From: Scardovia wiggsiae
GTDB taxonomy: Bacteria > Actinomycetota > Actinomycetes > Actinomycetales > Bifidobacteriaceae
Direction: 5' to 3'
NCBI RefSeq assembly: GCF_051045985.1
Contig: NZ_CP157350.1
Location: forward strand, 1,454,529-1,518,528
DNA: 64,000 nucleotides
The position numbers and the translations under genes are program-made. This document shows, in pieces, positions 35,851 through 43,758 of this stretch; position 1 is the stretch's first letter, and each line of letters starts with the position of its first letter. The notes under the pieces were generated by a model. It was given only the letters and a program-made list of their open reading frames with translations. It was not told the origin of the DNA and made no database searches.

Positions 35851-36894
35851 TTATTCTACCCTCTCCTGTTTTACCGTTACTGCCCGCCCCGCATCCGTAC
35901 CCGGGTCTGTGTGCAGAGGGAGACGCCATGTATTCACTGCCCCTGCAGCCTTTAATGCTGATTCTACAGATTTTATGGCTGCAGGAGCACCGCTGCGAAG
36001 GTCATCGGCGACCAGAGCAATCATGCAGCCTCCACGGCCGCCGCCGGTCAGCTTTGCCCCTATTGCGCCGGCTTTACGGGCAGCGGCTACAAGTGTATCC
36101 AGTTTCCTGTCTGACACCGTAAGGCTTGTAAGGATCTCATGCGCCTCATCCATAATGAATCCCAGGCTGGCAGTATCACCTTTGCGCAATGCCTGCAGAC
36201 ACGCATAAGCCAGCTCGCCCAGCCTGTCTATCTGCTGTGCTGCCTCGCGTGCCTTCCCCCGTTCCCTGCTGTACAGCATAGACCGGACCGCCGCGACAGC
36301 TTCCCGTGTACCGCCTTTCACACCTGAATCTGCGACAATAAGCGTGCCCGGGCACTCGCAGTCAAAGGCCTCCGCCGTTTCCCCTCTCTCAAACCATACT
36401 GCCTGATTGCTTGCGGTTGCAATAGTATCAAGGCCTGAAGCATTTTCATGAGCTATATTTTCGCTGATCTGCGCGTAGTCGAAAACTTCCTGGCTGCCAA
36501 GGACCACACCCGCATAATCTGCTACTGCGCGGATAACGGCAATAGCCACCGCCGCAGAGGACCCCATCCCCCGTTCGCGCGGGATCGAAGAAATGATCTT
36601 TATATCAAACCCCCCGCATCCCTGCGGGACGCACAGGCTGTTAAACAGCGTCGTCACGAGTTTCTGGAGGTTGCCCAAGTTTCCGGGCGCATCCACAAGA
36701 CTGCCTGTAAAATACTCGCAGTCAACGGCGAACCTGGGATCATCAGCAGACGAACCATTTCCGCTTACTTCGGCACGGATCTCAGTACTCATCAGAGGCA
36801 GCGCAATAGCCGGCTTGAAATGTACAACGGAATGCTCCCCTATAAGGATGATCTTTCCGTGCGCGGTACCACTGTGCTTTGTTTCCTTGCCCAT
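35851..36894 (-). CDS. mvk: Mevalonate kinase
   Basis: GHMP kinase phosphorylating mevalonate, 347 residues. It starts HGKIILIGEHSVVHFKPAIA, has the ATP loop ERGMGSSAAVAIAVIRAVAD and the C-terminal GAIGAKLTGGGRGGCMIAL. It is first of the minus-strand mevalonate operon. ATG 36894 has only a weak GAAAG-type ribosome-binding site. HMG-CoA synthase and reductase genes are not in the window. Confidence 0.95.
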   Translation of the reverse strand: MGKETKHSGTAHGKIILIGEHSVVHFKPAIALPLMSTEIRAEVSGNGSSADDPRFAVDCEYFTGSLVDAPGNLGNLQKLVTTLFNSLCVPQGCGGFDIKIISSIPRERGMGSSAAVAIAVIRAVADYAGVVLGSQEVFDYAQISENIAHENASGLDTIATASNQAVWFERGETAEAFDCECPGTLIVADSGVKGGTREAVAAVRSMLYSRERGKAREAAQQIDRLGELAYACLQALRKGDTASLGFIMDEAHEILTSLTVSDRKLDTLVAAARKAGAIGAKLTGGGRGGCMIALVADDLRSGAPAAIKSVESALKAAGAVNTWRLPLHTDPGTDAGRAVTVKQERVE

Positions 36895-37245
36895 ACCCGA
36901 CTTTCATATACAACAAATATCACTCATGATCCACCCTACACCGCATTACCCTTTCCTGCCCATTTCCGCTTATACCTCTGCAGAATCTGCGCCTGAATTA
37001 ATTTTGGCGATCCCTCGCAAAATTGCGTATTGTGGTGTACTATAGAAGTATAAACGTATCTAGGATAAGCCCATTGAGTTCCGGTTGAACTCTGGGCTAT
37101 ACGCGGGAGTGTAGGCAGATAGTAAAAGCTCTCGCGGTGGGGGCGGGTTCCTCTATTCCCCTTGATCCCCGCCCCCATTTTTATGCCTTCCCTGCATCGC
37201 TGTCAAAGACAGTGCTAAGCTATGGGGTAATGGAGGGCACAGTTT
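36895..37245. other. Divergent intergenic region, mvk / lipase cassette
   Basis: About 350 bases holding the mvk promoter on one side and a structured, terminator-ended plus-strand segment (37066-37182) on the other. Beyond this I see no gene. Confidence 0.5.
37066..37182 (+). ncRNA. Candidate structured RNA with three hairpins and terminator
   Basis: Three adjacent hairpins are visible. Hairpin 1 at 37068-37098 pairs AGCCCA/TGGGCT and GAGTTC/GAACTC. Hairpin 2 pairs CGCGGGAG (37102-37109) with CTCTCGCG (37129-37136), one G-U pair. Hairpin 3 pairs TGGGGGCGGG (37138-37147) with CCCGCCCCCA (37168-37177) and is followed by TTTTT, a textbook intrinsic terminator. It could be an independent small RNA or an attenuating leader for the toxin cassette starting at 37246. 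No match to T-box, SRP RNA, tmRNA or 6S RNA was recognised. Confidence 0.55.
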
Positions 37246-37815
37246 ATGACTGGCATTAATAATACAGATAATACGAATAATACGAACTCTTCGTCAAGTG
37301 CCGACGCCTCTTGGGTATCCGACAGCCCCTCGGCAGCTGCAGCTGATGCAGGGCGTCCGCGTTTGAGATGGTGGCATGTGGCCATTATTGTTGTGTCTGT
37401 TCTAGCAGTCACTGGTATTGGAGGTTTTATCATGATCCGTAACAAACTTCAGCAGCAGGAGCAGGATGCATTCCAGCAGGAGATGGTAAACATCGTGCAT
37501 TCTTCTGAATGTAGAAAACTGATTGAGGACGGTTTAAAAACGTTTGACCCCGATGCATTAACTGACAAAGGTGTTATTAAAACGTATAAGATTGATGAGT
37601 CGTCAATCAAGCATAATCCTATGGGAGGGATTGAATTTCGCGTTGTAATTAACGGCAATGAGAAACTAACAACCAGCTATAGCGTAAATAAACCATCTTT
37701 TACTTTCGATGAGGAGCACCCGGATGGAAAACTTACAGATGAGGGTGGTGTCACAAGTAAAGAGCTCGTCACTCTGCTAGAAAAACGATATGGAAAAGGG
37801 TACCTAGAAAGATAA
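37246..37815 (+). CDS. DUF1310-like membrane protein, candidate immunity protein
   Basis: Protein of 189 residues. An Asn/Thr/Ser-rich N-terminal tail (about 45 residues, cytoplasmic) precedes one transmembrane helix (WWHVAIIVVSVLAVTGIGGF) and an extracytoplasmic domain. That domain has IVHSSECRKLIEDGLKTFDP, then ALTDKGVIKTYKIDE and IKHNPMGGIEF, which I associate from memory with DUF1310. A start-proximal GGAGGG supports ATG 37246. It lies 46 bases before the lipase gene and has a frameshifted paralogue, also before a lipase, at 6568. A surface-anchored protein encoded next to an exported lipase fits an immunity role like TilA; this is inference. Confidence 0.88.
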   Translation: MTGINNTDNTNNTNSSSSADASWVSDSPSAAAADAGRPRLRWWHVAIIVVSVLAVTGIGGFIMIRNKLQQQEQDAFQQEMVNIVHSSECRKLIEDGLKTFDPDALTDKGVIKTYKIDESSIKHNPMGGIEFRVVINGNEKLTTSYSVNKPSFTFDEEHPDGKLTDEGGVTSKELVTLLEKRYGKGYLER

Positions 37816-37861
37816 GAACGTAATTTAATTTTTTTATTGCACTATTGAAGGGATATATGTT

Positions 37862-39127
37862 ATGGAAACACAGGAATTCACTGACTATCAACGTAAACAA
37901 ATCGCTGATAAAGGCTATGCTTCTGATATTTGGAAGAAGGGGAATCTAGTCAAAATTGACAATCGCAAGACTTATGTAGGCACAGTCGCCAAGGTTGTCC
38001 GCGGACGCGACGATGTCAAGGGCGATGACCCTAATGGCCTGGATGCTGTTGCCATCAAAGATGAGAAAACGAAGACTATCCGAATAATTTTTCAGGGCTC
38101 GAAGGGCCGGAAGGACTGGAGAGATAATGATATATTGTTAGTTCTCAAAGCTGCTGCAAAAATTAAAGGCCCTACAGGCCAGTTGAGAGCTGCTGCCGGT
38201 TTTACAAAAAAGGTATTTGACGAGAATAAAGGATACAGCATAGAGATTTACGGCCATTCCTTAGGGTCTATGGATGGGCAGTATGCCATAGCCTCTTTGG
38301 ATGCAGAACAGACTACACGTTTAAAAGGTGCATGGCTGTACGAAGGGCCAAACATGTACCGGATATTGAACCGGGCAGAAAAAGAGCAAGTGAATATGTG
38401 CAGAAATAAAATCAATAACTATCTTGACCCCAGAGACCTTGCATCATTCGGCTACTCCACACGGCAGTATGCCGTTGGCAGCGTGTTTTGGGTCGACAGT
38501 ATCAGGACAGGCGGAAAGAACACTAAAGACCGTATTGTTAATCAGCACATGTGGGGCGGATACCAGTTCACGAAAGACGGCAAACTCATACTAACTACCC
38601 TGTCAATCAAAGAAGGTGAAGAAAATATCCTGGACATGCTGAAACAGGATGCTTCCCATTGGATAAAAACACGGAAGGCACTTTCTGAAAGCCAGTCCAT
38701 ATATGTAGACAGCATGCAGGCTAGCGCAGTCGTCCGGGCGATTGACTCCCGAATGGATTCGCTGGAGTTCAAGGCACAGGCTCTGAAGAAAAAGGTGCTG
38801 GCCGAGATGGACCGTGAATGGGATAACGTCATAAAATCTTTGAGCGAAACCTTAGGAGGATACCTGTCGCATGATGAAATTGAGCAGGGACTGGCCTCTG
38901 CCGGGTGCACTAAAGAATCCCTTATAGGAGGGATCAGGGCAGAAATTGAAAAGCTGGAAGAGTCCATGGAACATGAGTGCCAGGAGATATATAACATCGG
39001 CAGCCAGGTGGAATCCGGCATCACCAGGCTGGTTGATGAAGATGAAGACCTTGCGCGGCAGTTCAACAATTACAATTCCGGCGGTATTGACAGCGACATT
39101 CTCTCGTGGAAGGCTAACAGGAAATAA
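37862..39127 (+). CDS. Lipase toxin with C-terminal helical export domain (TslA-like)
   Basis: Protein of 421 residues without a signal peptide. The N-terminal half is an alpha/beta hydrolase: oxyanion-type FQGS (77-80) in IIFQGSKGRKDW, nucleophile elbow GHSLG with Ser133, LDPRD around 188-192 and NQHMWGGYQF with His229 as candidate acid and base. The C-terminal half (about 240-421) is long helices resembling LXG/WXG-type T7SS targeting domains and contains YLSHD, a YxxxD-like motif. Catalytic domain first and helical domain last is the reverse order described for S. aureus TslA, a T7SS phospholipase. ATG 37862 follows GAAGGG with moderate spacing. The next gene overlaps its stop by one base. 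Confidence 0.9.
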   Translation: METQEFTDYQRKQIADKGYASDIWKKGNLVKIDNRKTYVGTVAKVVRGRDDVKGDDPNGLDAVAIKDEKTKTIRIIFQGSKGRKDWRDNDILLVLKAAAKIKGPTGQLRAAAGFTKKVFDENKGYSIEIYGHSLGSMDGQYAIASLDAEQTTRLKGAWLYEGPNMYRILNRAEKEQVNMCRNKINNYLDPRDLASFGYSTRQYAVGSVFWVDSIRTGGKNTKDRIVNQHMWGGYQFTKDGKLILTTLSIKEGEENILDMLKQDASHWIKTRKALSESQSIYVDSMQASAVVRAIDSRMDSLEFKAQALKKKVLAEMDREWDNVIKSLSETLGGYLSHDEIEQGLASAGCTKESLIGGIRAEIEKLEESMEHECQEIYNIGSQVESGITRLVDEDEDLARQFNNYNSGGIDSDILSWKANRK

Positions 39128-39507
39128 TGGATGACTTTATGCATTCCCCGATCGAGGATATTGTTGACTACAGGGCCTGTCCGGATTGTTCTTCGCCTGA
39201 TGAACATCTGGAGCATACACTGTATGATGTGCAGAACAGTTACACACGGCTTGGAGAGCTCATATACCGCAAGAACAAGATTATTGATAAGTGGGAAGAG
39301 GGGATCCATGAGCTTGCCCTACGATACCCTGAATCAGCTTCTGATATCAAAGCACGGGCAATTCCCCGTCTACAGTGGCTGCGTGATGAAAATCTGAGGG
39401 AGACGGCGCTTGCAGAAAGGCAGCGGGACGAGATTATCACTGAGATAAGGAAAATGGAGGAGCATATCGAGGAAGAGAAAAAATACAGCCGTGAGGATCG
39501 GCAATAA
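39127..39507 (+). CDS. Small coiled-coil protein, candidate T7SS partner
   Basis: Protein of 126 residues, mostly helical and charged, with coiled-coil stretches (LYDVQNSYTRLGELIYRKNK and LAERQRDEIITEIRKMEEHI). Near the N-terminus is CPDC. The C-terminus ends KKYSREDRQ and includes YSRED, which fits the YxxxD/E export motif of type VII substrates. Its ATG shares a base with the lipase stop, so the two are translationally coupled. Size and position fit the small helical proteins that pair with LXG or TslA substrates. No direct family match was recognised. Confidence 0.8.
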   Translation: MDDFMHSPIEDIVDYRACPDCSSPDEHLEHTLYDVQNSYTRLGELIYRKNKIIDKWEEGIHELALRYPESASDIKARAIPRLQWLRDENLRETALAERQRDEIITEIRKMEEHIEEEKKYSREDRQ

Positions 39508-39568
39508 AAAGTTAACACTGTAATAAACTGAATCAACCTGATAGGATAGTAAAACATAAAGGATCACT

Positions 39569-39901
39569 ATGAGTATAAGTATGACACAGGGGACATCTGC
39601 TGTTGAAGGGAATACTCAAAGTTACGCTAAAGGAATCCAGTACGGTATGGTGAGCGATATCGGCCCATCAGTTTCAGAATCCGCTATGAAGAAATATCTT
39701 ACTGAATACCGGAATGGGATAAAGAGCCTCCTTAACAGTGCAGCGGCTGATTCCACATCATATGTGAACAGCATGGAAAACAGCCTCAAAGGGGCATTCA
39801 GCAAAGCAGCCCAGGAGGACTACACACGGCGGATATCAGGCCTTCGGGCGCTTGGCAGGGGCATACCTTCCGCGGGTAAAATAAACAGTACCGTTAGCTG
39901 A
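39569..39901 (+). CDS. WXG100-like small helical protein, candidate T7SS partner
   Basis: Protein of 110 residues with a Ser/Gly-rich start and two helices (AMKKYLTEYRNGIKSLLNSA and YVNSMENSLKGAFSKAAQED). The form resembles the short proteins encoded next to LXG toxins. No W-x-G is seen at the turn. It lies 61 bases after the coiled-coil gene and closes the cassette. Its 3' end overlaps, by 8 bases, the end of a GH32 remnant on the other strand. Sequence alone leaves its function open. Confidence 0.78.
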   Translation: MSISMTQGTSAVEGNTQSYAKGIQYGMVSDIGPSVSESAMKKYLTEYRNGIKSLLNSAAADSTSYVNSMENSLKGAFSKAAQEDYTRRISGLRALGRGIPSAGKINSTVS

Positions 39902-40163
39902 GGCCTATCCCCCTCAGGCGGTGGACCGTAAGGGATTCAATTTCCATTGTCCCGCGTTCTGCCAGCAGGATGGATTTCCCCGGACCTTCCACAGGATAGC
40001 TGAAGGAACTCATTACCTGTTCCCCGTTATTGATATAGGCTTCAACACAGCCCCGATCAATAAAGATCCGCAGGGCAACTCTCCCGCTGGAAAGGCTTTC
40101 GCTGCTCAGCGGAGCCGCACGGTATCCCCGTCCGCCTTCAGCGGCTGCCTGCCGGTCAACCAC
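39894..40163 (-). pseudogene. 3' remnant of a GH32 sucrose/fructan hydrolase
   Basis: The minus strand encodes the C-terminal beta-sandwich of a GH32 enzyme: ALRIFIDRGCVEAYINNGEQ, then VMSSFSYP and IESLTVHRL, with a natural-looking end. The catalytic propeller with its Asp and Glu is gone. The fragment joins directly to the first codons of a lacI gene. Confidence 0.8.
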
Positions 40164-40233
40164 TATTCAGCACCAGCGATACCGTAGATACCGACACCCC
40201 GGTCTCCTGTGCGATCTGCTTCATTGTTGTCAT
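40156..40233 (-). pseudogene. 5' remnant of a LacI-family regulator
   Basis: From ATG 40233 the minus strand reads MTTMKQIAQETGVSVSTVSL and then VLNSG before TGA: the complete first helix-turn-helix of a LacI-type repressor, cut after about 25 residues. Fusion to the end of a GH32 gene shows that one deletion removed most of a sugar-utilisation locus. Confidence 0.75.
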
Positions 40234-40449
40234 ACCACTTTAATACCACAACGAGTACCGAAACAATGCGCATATAGAAGCACGCTGCATAATAACAGGA
40301 TGCGCCCGTAAAATATGATGAAATCGTTATTATTCCCTGCAAATCCGTTATAACATGCGGAAAAACTGTAGACTGGAAGGGATGCGGGGTATGCACACAA
40401 TTGTTCGGATCCCGGCAAAGGCAAGTATTTACAGCGGATAAGGGGAAAT

Positions 40450-41970
40450 ATGGCACGTCGATGGACACCGCAGCGGTTCATCCGGAACCGCCGGCTGCGC
40501 ATTATGGTGTGTGCTTCTGTCACTGTGCTTGCAGCCATTATCGCGTTCTGCACCGTCTCGGTTAAAACCGTGAAGCTTTCCTATAACGGCAAAGTATCTA
40601 CCGTGCACACTGCAGCAGTCACCGCACAAGGCATGCTCAGGGAACAGGGTATCAGGACAAAGACCCATGATTTTATTACTTCGGACAGCGGGGATATCCT
40701 GTCAAACGGATCTACGGTAACAGTACGGACTGCCTATCAGTCTACGATCACCATTGACGGCCAGGTGGTCAATTTCTGGACATACGCAACAGATGCATCA
40801 CAGATACTCAGCTTTTTCAAGCAGAATGAGGAAAATGCCGTTAAAGTTTCCGTTGATATCAATAATATCTACAACACGCTGACCGGAGGCTTCACTATCA
40901 GCTCCCGCGGATCCGCGTATCTGCAGGTAGATGGGCAGAAAATCAAAATTGATGATGGGAATACGACTGCTGCAGCTGTCCTTGACGCGCACAGCATCCA
41001 GCTCGGCAAAGACGACCGTGTGAACGTGATACAGAGCAGCGGCGAAACCATCCTTCGGGTGCAGCGCGTTTCCTACACTACGTCAACGAAACAGGTCCCC
41101 CTCCCTTACGCTACACAGTACGTTGAAGACCCTTCACTGGATGAGGGGGTGCGTACAGTATCACAGGCCGGCAAGGAAGGCTCAGAAACACAGACATTCC
41201 GTAATGTCGTTGTTGACGGCGTTGTGGAAAGCTCCGTTATGGTAAAACAGACAGTTACGTCATACGCAGTCAATGAAGTTATCACCATCGGGACTAAAAA
41301 GAAGCAGGAGCCCCGGGCTGCCGCTCCAAAAACTGACGGTACCAGTAAAAATACCGGGGCACAGCCAGCCCCTTCGGCCGGGCCTTCACAGAGCCCGCAG
41401 CCTTCTTCCCCTCCATCCGGTTCCTCCGGCCCCAGCCAGCCTTCACAATCCGGTAAACCTGACAAGCCTGCTGACGGGAAAGGCCAGGACGCAGCTAAAA
41501 AAGCCGAAGCTGACAGGAAGGCTGAAGCTGCGAAAAAAGCTGAAGAACAGCGGAAGGCTGCGGAAGAAAAGCAGAAAAAGGAAGCTGTAGAGAAAGCCCG
41601 CAGAGATGCGGCCGAAGCCCAGAAAAAGCAGGCACAGCAGCAGGCAGGATCAACATGGCATGCTACGCCGGCACAGGCCCGGATCTACGGGCAGGCTGCG
41701 GCAGCACAGTATGGATGGACCGGGAATGAATGGCAGGCAGTCGCATGGCTGTTCAATAAAGAGTCCGGCTGGCGCTGGGATGCAAGTAACCGGTCTTCCG
41801 GGGCATATGGGATCCCTCAGGCGCTTCCCGGCAGCAAAATGGCAACTTCCGGTGCAGACTGGCATGATAATGCGGCAACCCAGATCAACTGGGGGCTGAA
41901 CTATATCAAAAACCGCTATGGGACGCCATCAAAGGCAAAAGCTTTCCATCTGACACACAACTGGTATTAA
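40450..41970 (+). CDS. rpfB: Resuscitation-promoting factor (RpfB-like)
   Basis: Secreted or membrane-anchored peptidoglycan hydrolase of 506 residues. An N-terminal signal anchor (about 14-36) is followed by DUF348-type repeats (VKLSYNGKVSTVHTAAVTAQ and similar), a G5 domain (QVPLPYATQYVEDPSLDEG...), a Pro/Ser-rich segment, an Ala/Lys/Glu coiled coil and a C-terminal lysozyme-like domain. The catalytic Glu lies in WLFNKESGWRWDASN. The architecture matches actinobacterial RpfB with a transglycosylase-like C-terminus. rsmA follows after one base, the same pair as rpfB-ksgA in Mycobacterium. No promoter is evident. Confidence 0.92.
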   Translation: MARRWTPQRFIRNRRLRIMVCASVTVLAAIIAFCTVSVKTVKLSYNGKVSTVHTAAVTAQGMLREQGIRTKTHDFITSDSGDILSNGSTVTVRTAYQSTITIDGQVVNFWTYATDASQILSFFKQNEENAVKVSVDINNIYNTLTGGFTISSRGSAYLQVDGQKIKIDDGNTTAAAVLDAHSIQLGKDDRVNVIQSSGETILRVQRVSYTTSTKQVPLPYATQYVEDPSLDEGVRTVSQAGKEGSETQTFRNVVVDGVVESSVMVKQTVTSYAVNEVITIGTKKKQEPRAAAPKTDGTSKNTGAQPAPSAGPSQSPQPSSPPSGSSGPSQPSQSGKPDKPADGKGQDAAKKAEADRKAEAAKKAEEQRKAAEEKQKKEAVEKARRDAAEAQKKQAQQQAGSTWHATPAQARIYGQAAAAQYGWTGNEWQAVAWLFNKESGWRWDASNRSSGAYGIPQALPGSKMATSGADWHDNAATQINWGLNYIKNRYGTPSKAKAFHLTHNWY

Positions 41971-41971
41971 A

Positions 41972-42886
41972 ATGACCGAAACAGCAAGCGGGACAGCACC
42001 TGGAACAGTATCCGGGGCTTCATCCCTTTTAGGCGCTTCAGATATCCGCAGCATAGCTTCACGCGCGGGGATCTCACCTGCCAAAAAATACGGGCAGAAT
42101 TTTGTTATAGATCCCGGCACGGTGAGGAAGATCACTGCCCTGGCCGGCCCCGGACCTTCAAGCACCGTTATAGAAGTAGGCCCCGGCCTCGGATCCCTTA
42201 CGCTGGCACTCCTGGAAACCGGCGCAGCTGTATTCGCAGTAGAGATAGACCCTAAGCTTGCCGGGCTGCTCCCAAATACCGTGGAAACCTATATGCCGCA
42301 GGCTGCCGGCAGGCTGCACGTGATCCGGACGGACGCGCTGGAACTTGAACCGTCACAGATCAGCGCTGCTCCTGCTTCCCTTATGCTCGTTTCAAATCTC
42401 CCGTACAATGCTGCGACACCCATTATCCTCACGCTCCTTGAGCGGTTCCCCGGGCTTAGTTCTTTTGTAGTCATGGTACAGAAAGAAGTGGCTGAAAGGC
42501 TGGCAGCGCAGCCGGGCTCAAAGGTATACGGCGTCCCGTCGGTAAAACTGGCCTGGTATGGCACCGCACAATTTGCAGGAGTTATTGACCGCAATGTTTT
42601 CTGGCCGGCCCCGCATATTGATTCTGCCCTGGTGGAATTCCATCGGCACACAGATCCGCAGGCCGCGAAGCGCAGCAAAAACCATACCCTTAAAAACCGC
42701 ACTTTCCTGCTTATTGACAAAGCATTCGGGCAGCGCCGGAAAACCCTGCGCTCAGCCCTGAAAGGGATCGTCGGGGATAACGCTTACAGGCAAGCCGGTA
42801 TTGATGCTTCCCGCCGCGGTGAAACACTGACGATTGAAGAATTCGAGGCGCTCGCCCGGGCAGAAATATCTACAGGCACGCCATAA
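41972..42886 (+). CDS. rsmA: 16S rRNA dimethyladenosine transferase
   Basis: Dimethylates A1518 and A1519 of 16S rRNA in late 30S assembly. AdoMet motif I is IEVGPGLGSLTLALL and catalytic motif IV is SNLPYNAATPI. QNFVIDPG at about residue 45 is the usual start of the domain. The product is 304 residues with an N-terminal extension of about 25. It begins one base after the rpf stop, so it is cotranscribed. Confidence 0.95.
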   Translation: MTETASGTAPGTVSGASSLLGASDIRSIASRAGISPAKKYGQNFVIDPGTVRKITALAGPGPSSTVIEVGPGLGSLTLALLETGAAVFAVEIDPKLAGLLPNTVETYMPQAAGRLHVIRTDALELEPSQISAAPASLMLVSNLPYNAATPIILTLLERFPGLSSFVVMVQKEVAERLAAQPGSKVYGVPSVKLAWYGTAQFAGVIDRNVFWPAPHIDSALVEFHRHTDPQAAKRSKNHTLKNRTFLLIDKAFGQRRKTLRSALKGIVGDNAYRQAGIDASRRGETLTIEEFEALARAEISTGTP

Positions 42887-43016
42887 TACACTATAACCAT
42901 TCCCGGCAGGGATATGCAGACAGAACCTGTACCCTGCGGCTCCCCACATCCCTGCCTGCACATCTGTGCTTAGTGGTGATTATGATAGGTATTACAAGAA
43001 ACCAGGAGGACCAATA

Positions 43017-43670
43017 ATGCCAAGTTCCACCACCCGCGAAGAGCGCGAAGCCCGTGTACGGTATCTGCGTGACCGGCATCGGCTTGTTATCACTACAGCG
43101 GTTATCGGCATTATTGTGGCAGCACTTATTGCTGTACCGCTTGCCCTTGGCTGGATCGGCGCCCCCAAAAAGGACGATTCGGGTTCGCAGGCCAATAACT
43201 ATGGGGAACGGACTGCCTGCCTGGCCAGCGATAAGGATACCGCAGTCGCGGCGAACCATATTACGCTTCGGGTCCTGAACGGCACAAAGCATGCAGGGTT
43301 TGCCACAGCTGTCGGCCAGGAATTCACAAACCGCGGATTCGTTGTACAGGGCACCGGAAACTGGAATTCCAAAACAGTCTCTAAAAAATCTATTATCTAC
43401 TTTGGCAGGAATACAGTTGCTGAAGCCTACACGCTGCGGGCTGAATTCCCCAATAATGTTATCCTGCGTATGGATGACCGCAAGGATTACCTTCTGGACA
43501 TAGTTATCGGGGATGATTTCCGGAACCTTGAGACCACGCAGAAGGTTACAGAAAAAACGAAGAAAAGGCTTACTTCCACAGAAGGCTGTGTTGCTCCCGA
43601 CAAGCTCACCAAGGTCCCTCAAGCGCAGGAACATACTGAAGTATGGCCGGGCGACAATCAGGCTTCATAA
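43017..43670 (+). CDS. LytR C-terminal domain membrane protein
   Basis: Protein of 217 residues with a cytoplasmic N-terminus, one transmembrane helix (LVITTAVIGIIVAALIAVPL) and an extracellular LytR_C-type domain (ITLRVLNGTKHAGFATAVGQ). This domain occurs at the end of LytR-CpsA-Psr cell-wall ligases; here it stands alone, without the catalytic domain. An AGGAGG with 7-base spacing fixes ATG 43017. The role is probably in the envelope but is unknown. Confidence 0.87.
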   Translation: MPSSTTREEREARVRYLRDRHRLVITTAVIGIIVAALIAVPLALGWIGAPKKDDSGSQANNYGERTACLASDKDTAVAANHITLRVLNGTKHAGFATAVGQEFTNRGFVVQGTGNWNSKTVSKKSIIYFGRNTVAEAYTLRAEFPNNVILRMDDRKDYLLDIVIGDDFRNLETTQKVTEKTKKRLTSTEGCVAPDKLTKVPQAQEHTEVWPGDNQAS

Positions 43671-43693
43671 AGCTGGCCAGCAGTTCTGATTAG

Positions 43694-43723
43694 GGATTGC
43701 CGGCTTTTAAGGCATCCTTTTTT
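43694..43723 (+). terminator. Weak intrinsic terminator
   Basis: GGATTGCC (43694-43701) pairs with GGCATCC (43711-43717) with one bulge, followed by TTTTTT. Lies between the convergent LytR_C gene and pcnA. Confidence 0.45.
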
Positions 43724-43758
43724 AAGGGGATTACGGGGTTTAGAGTCTGCTCGTGAAG

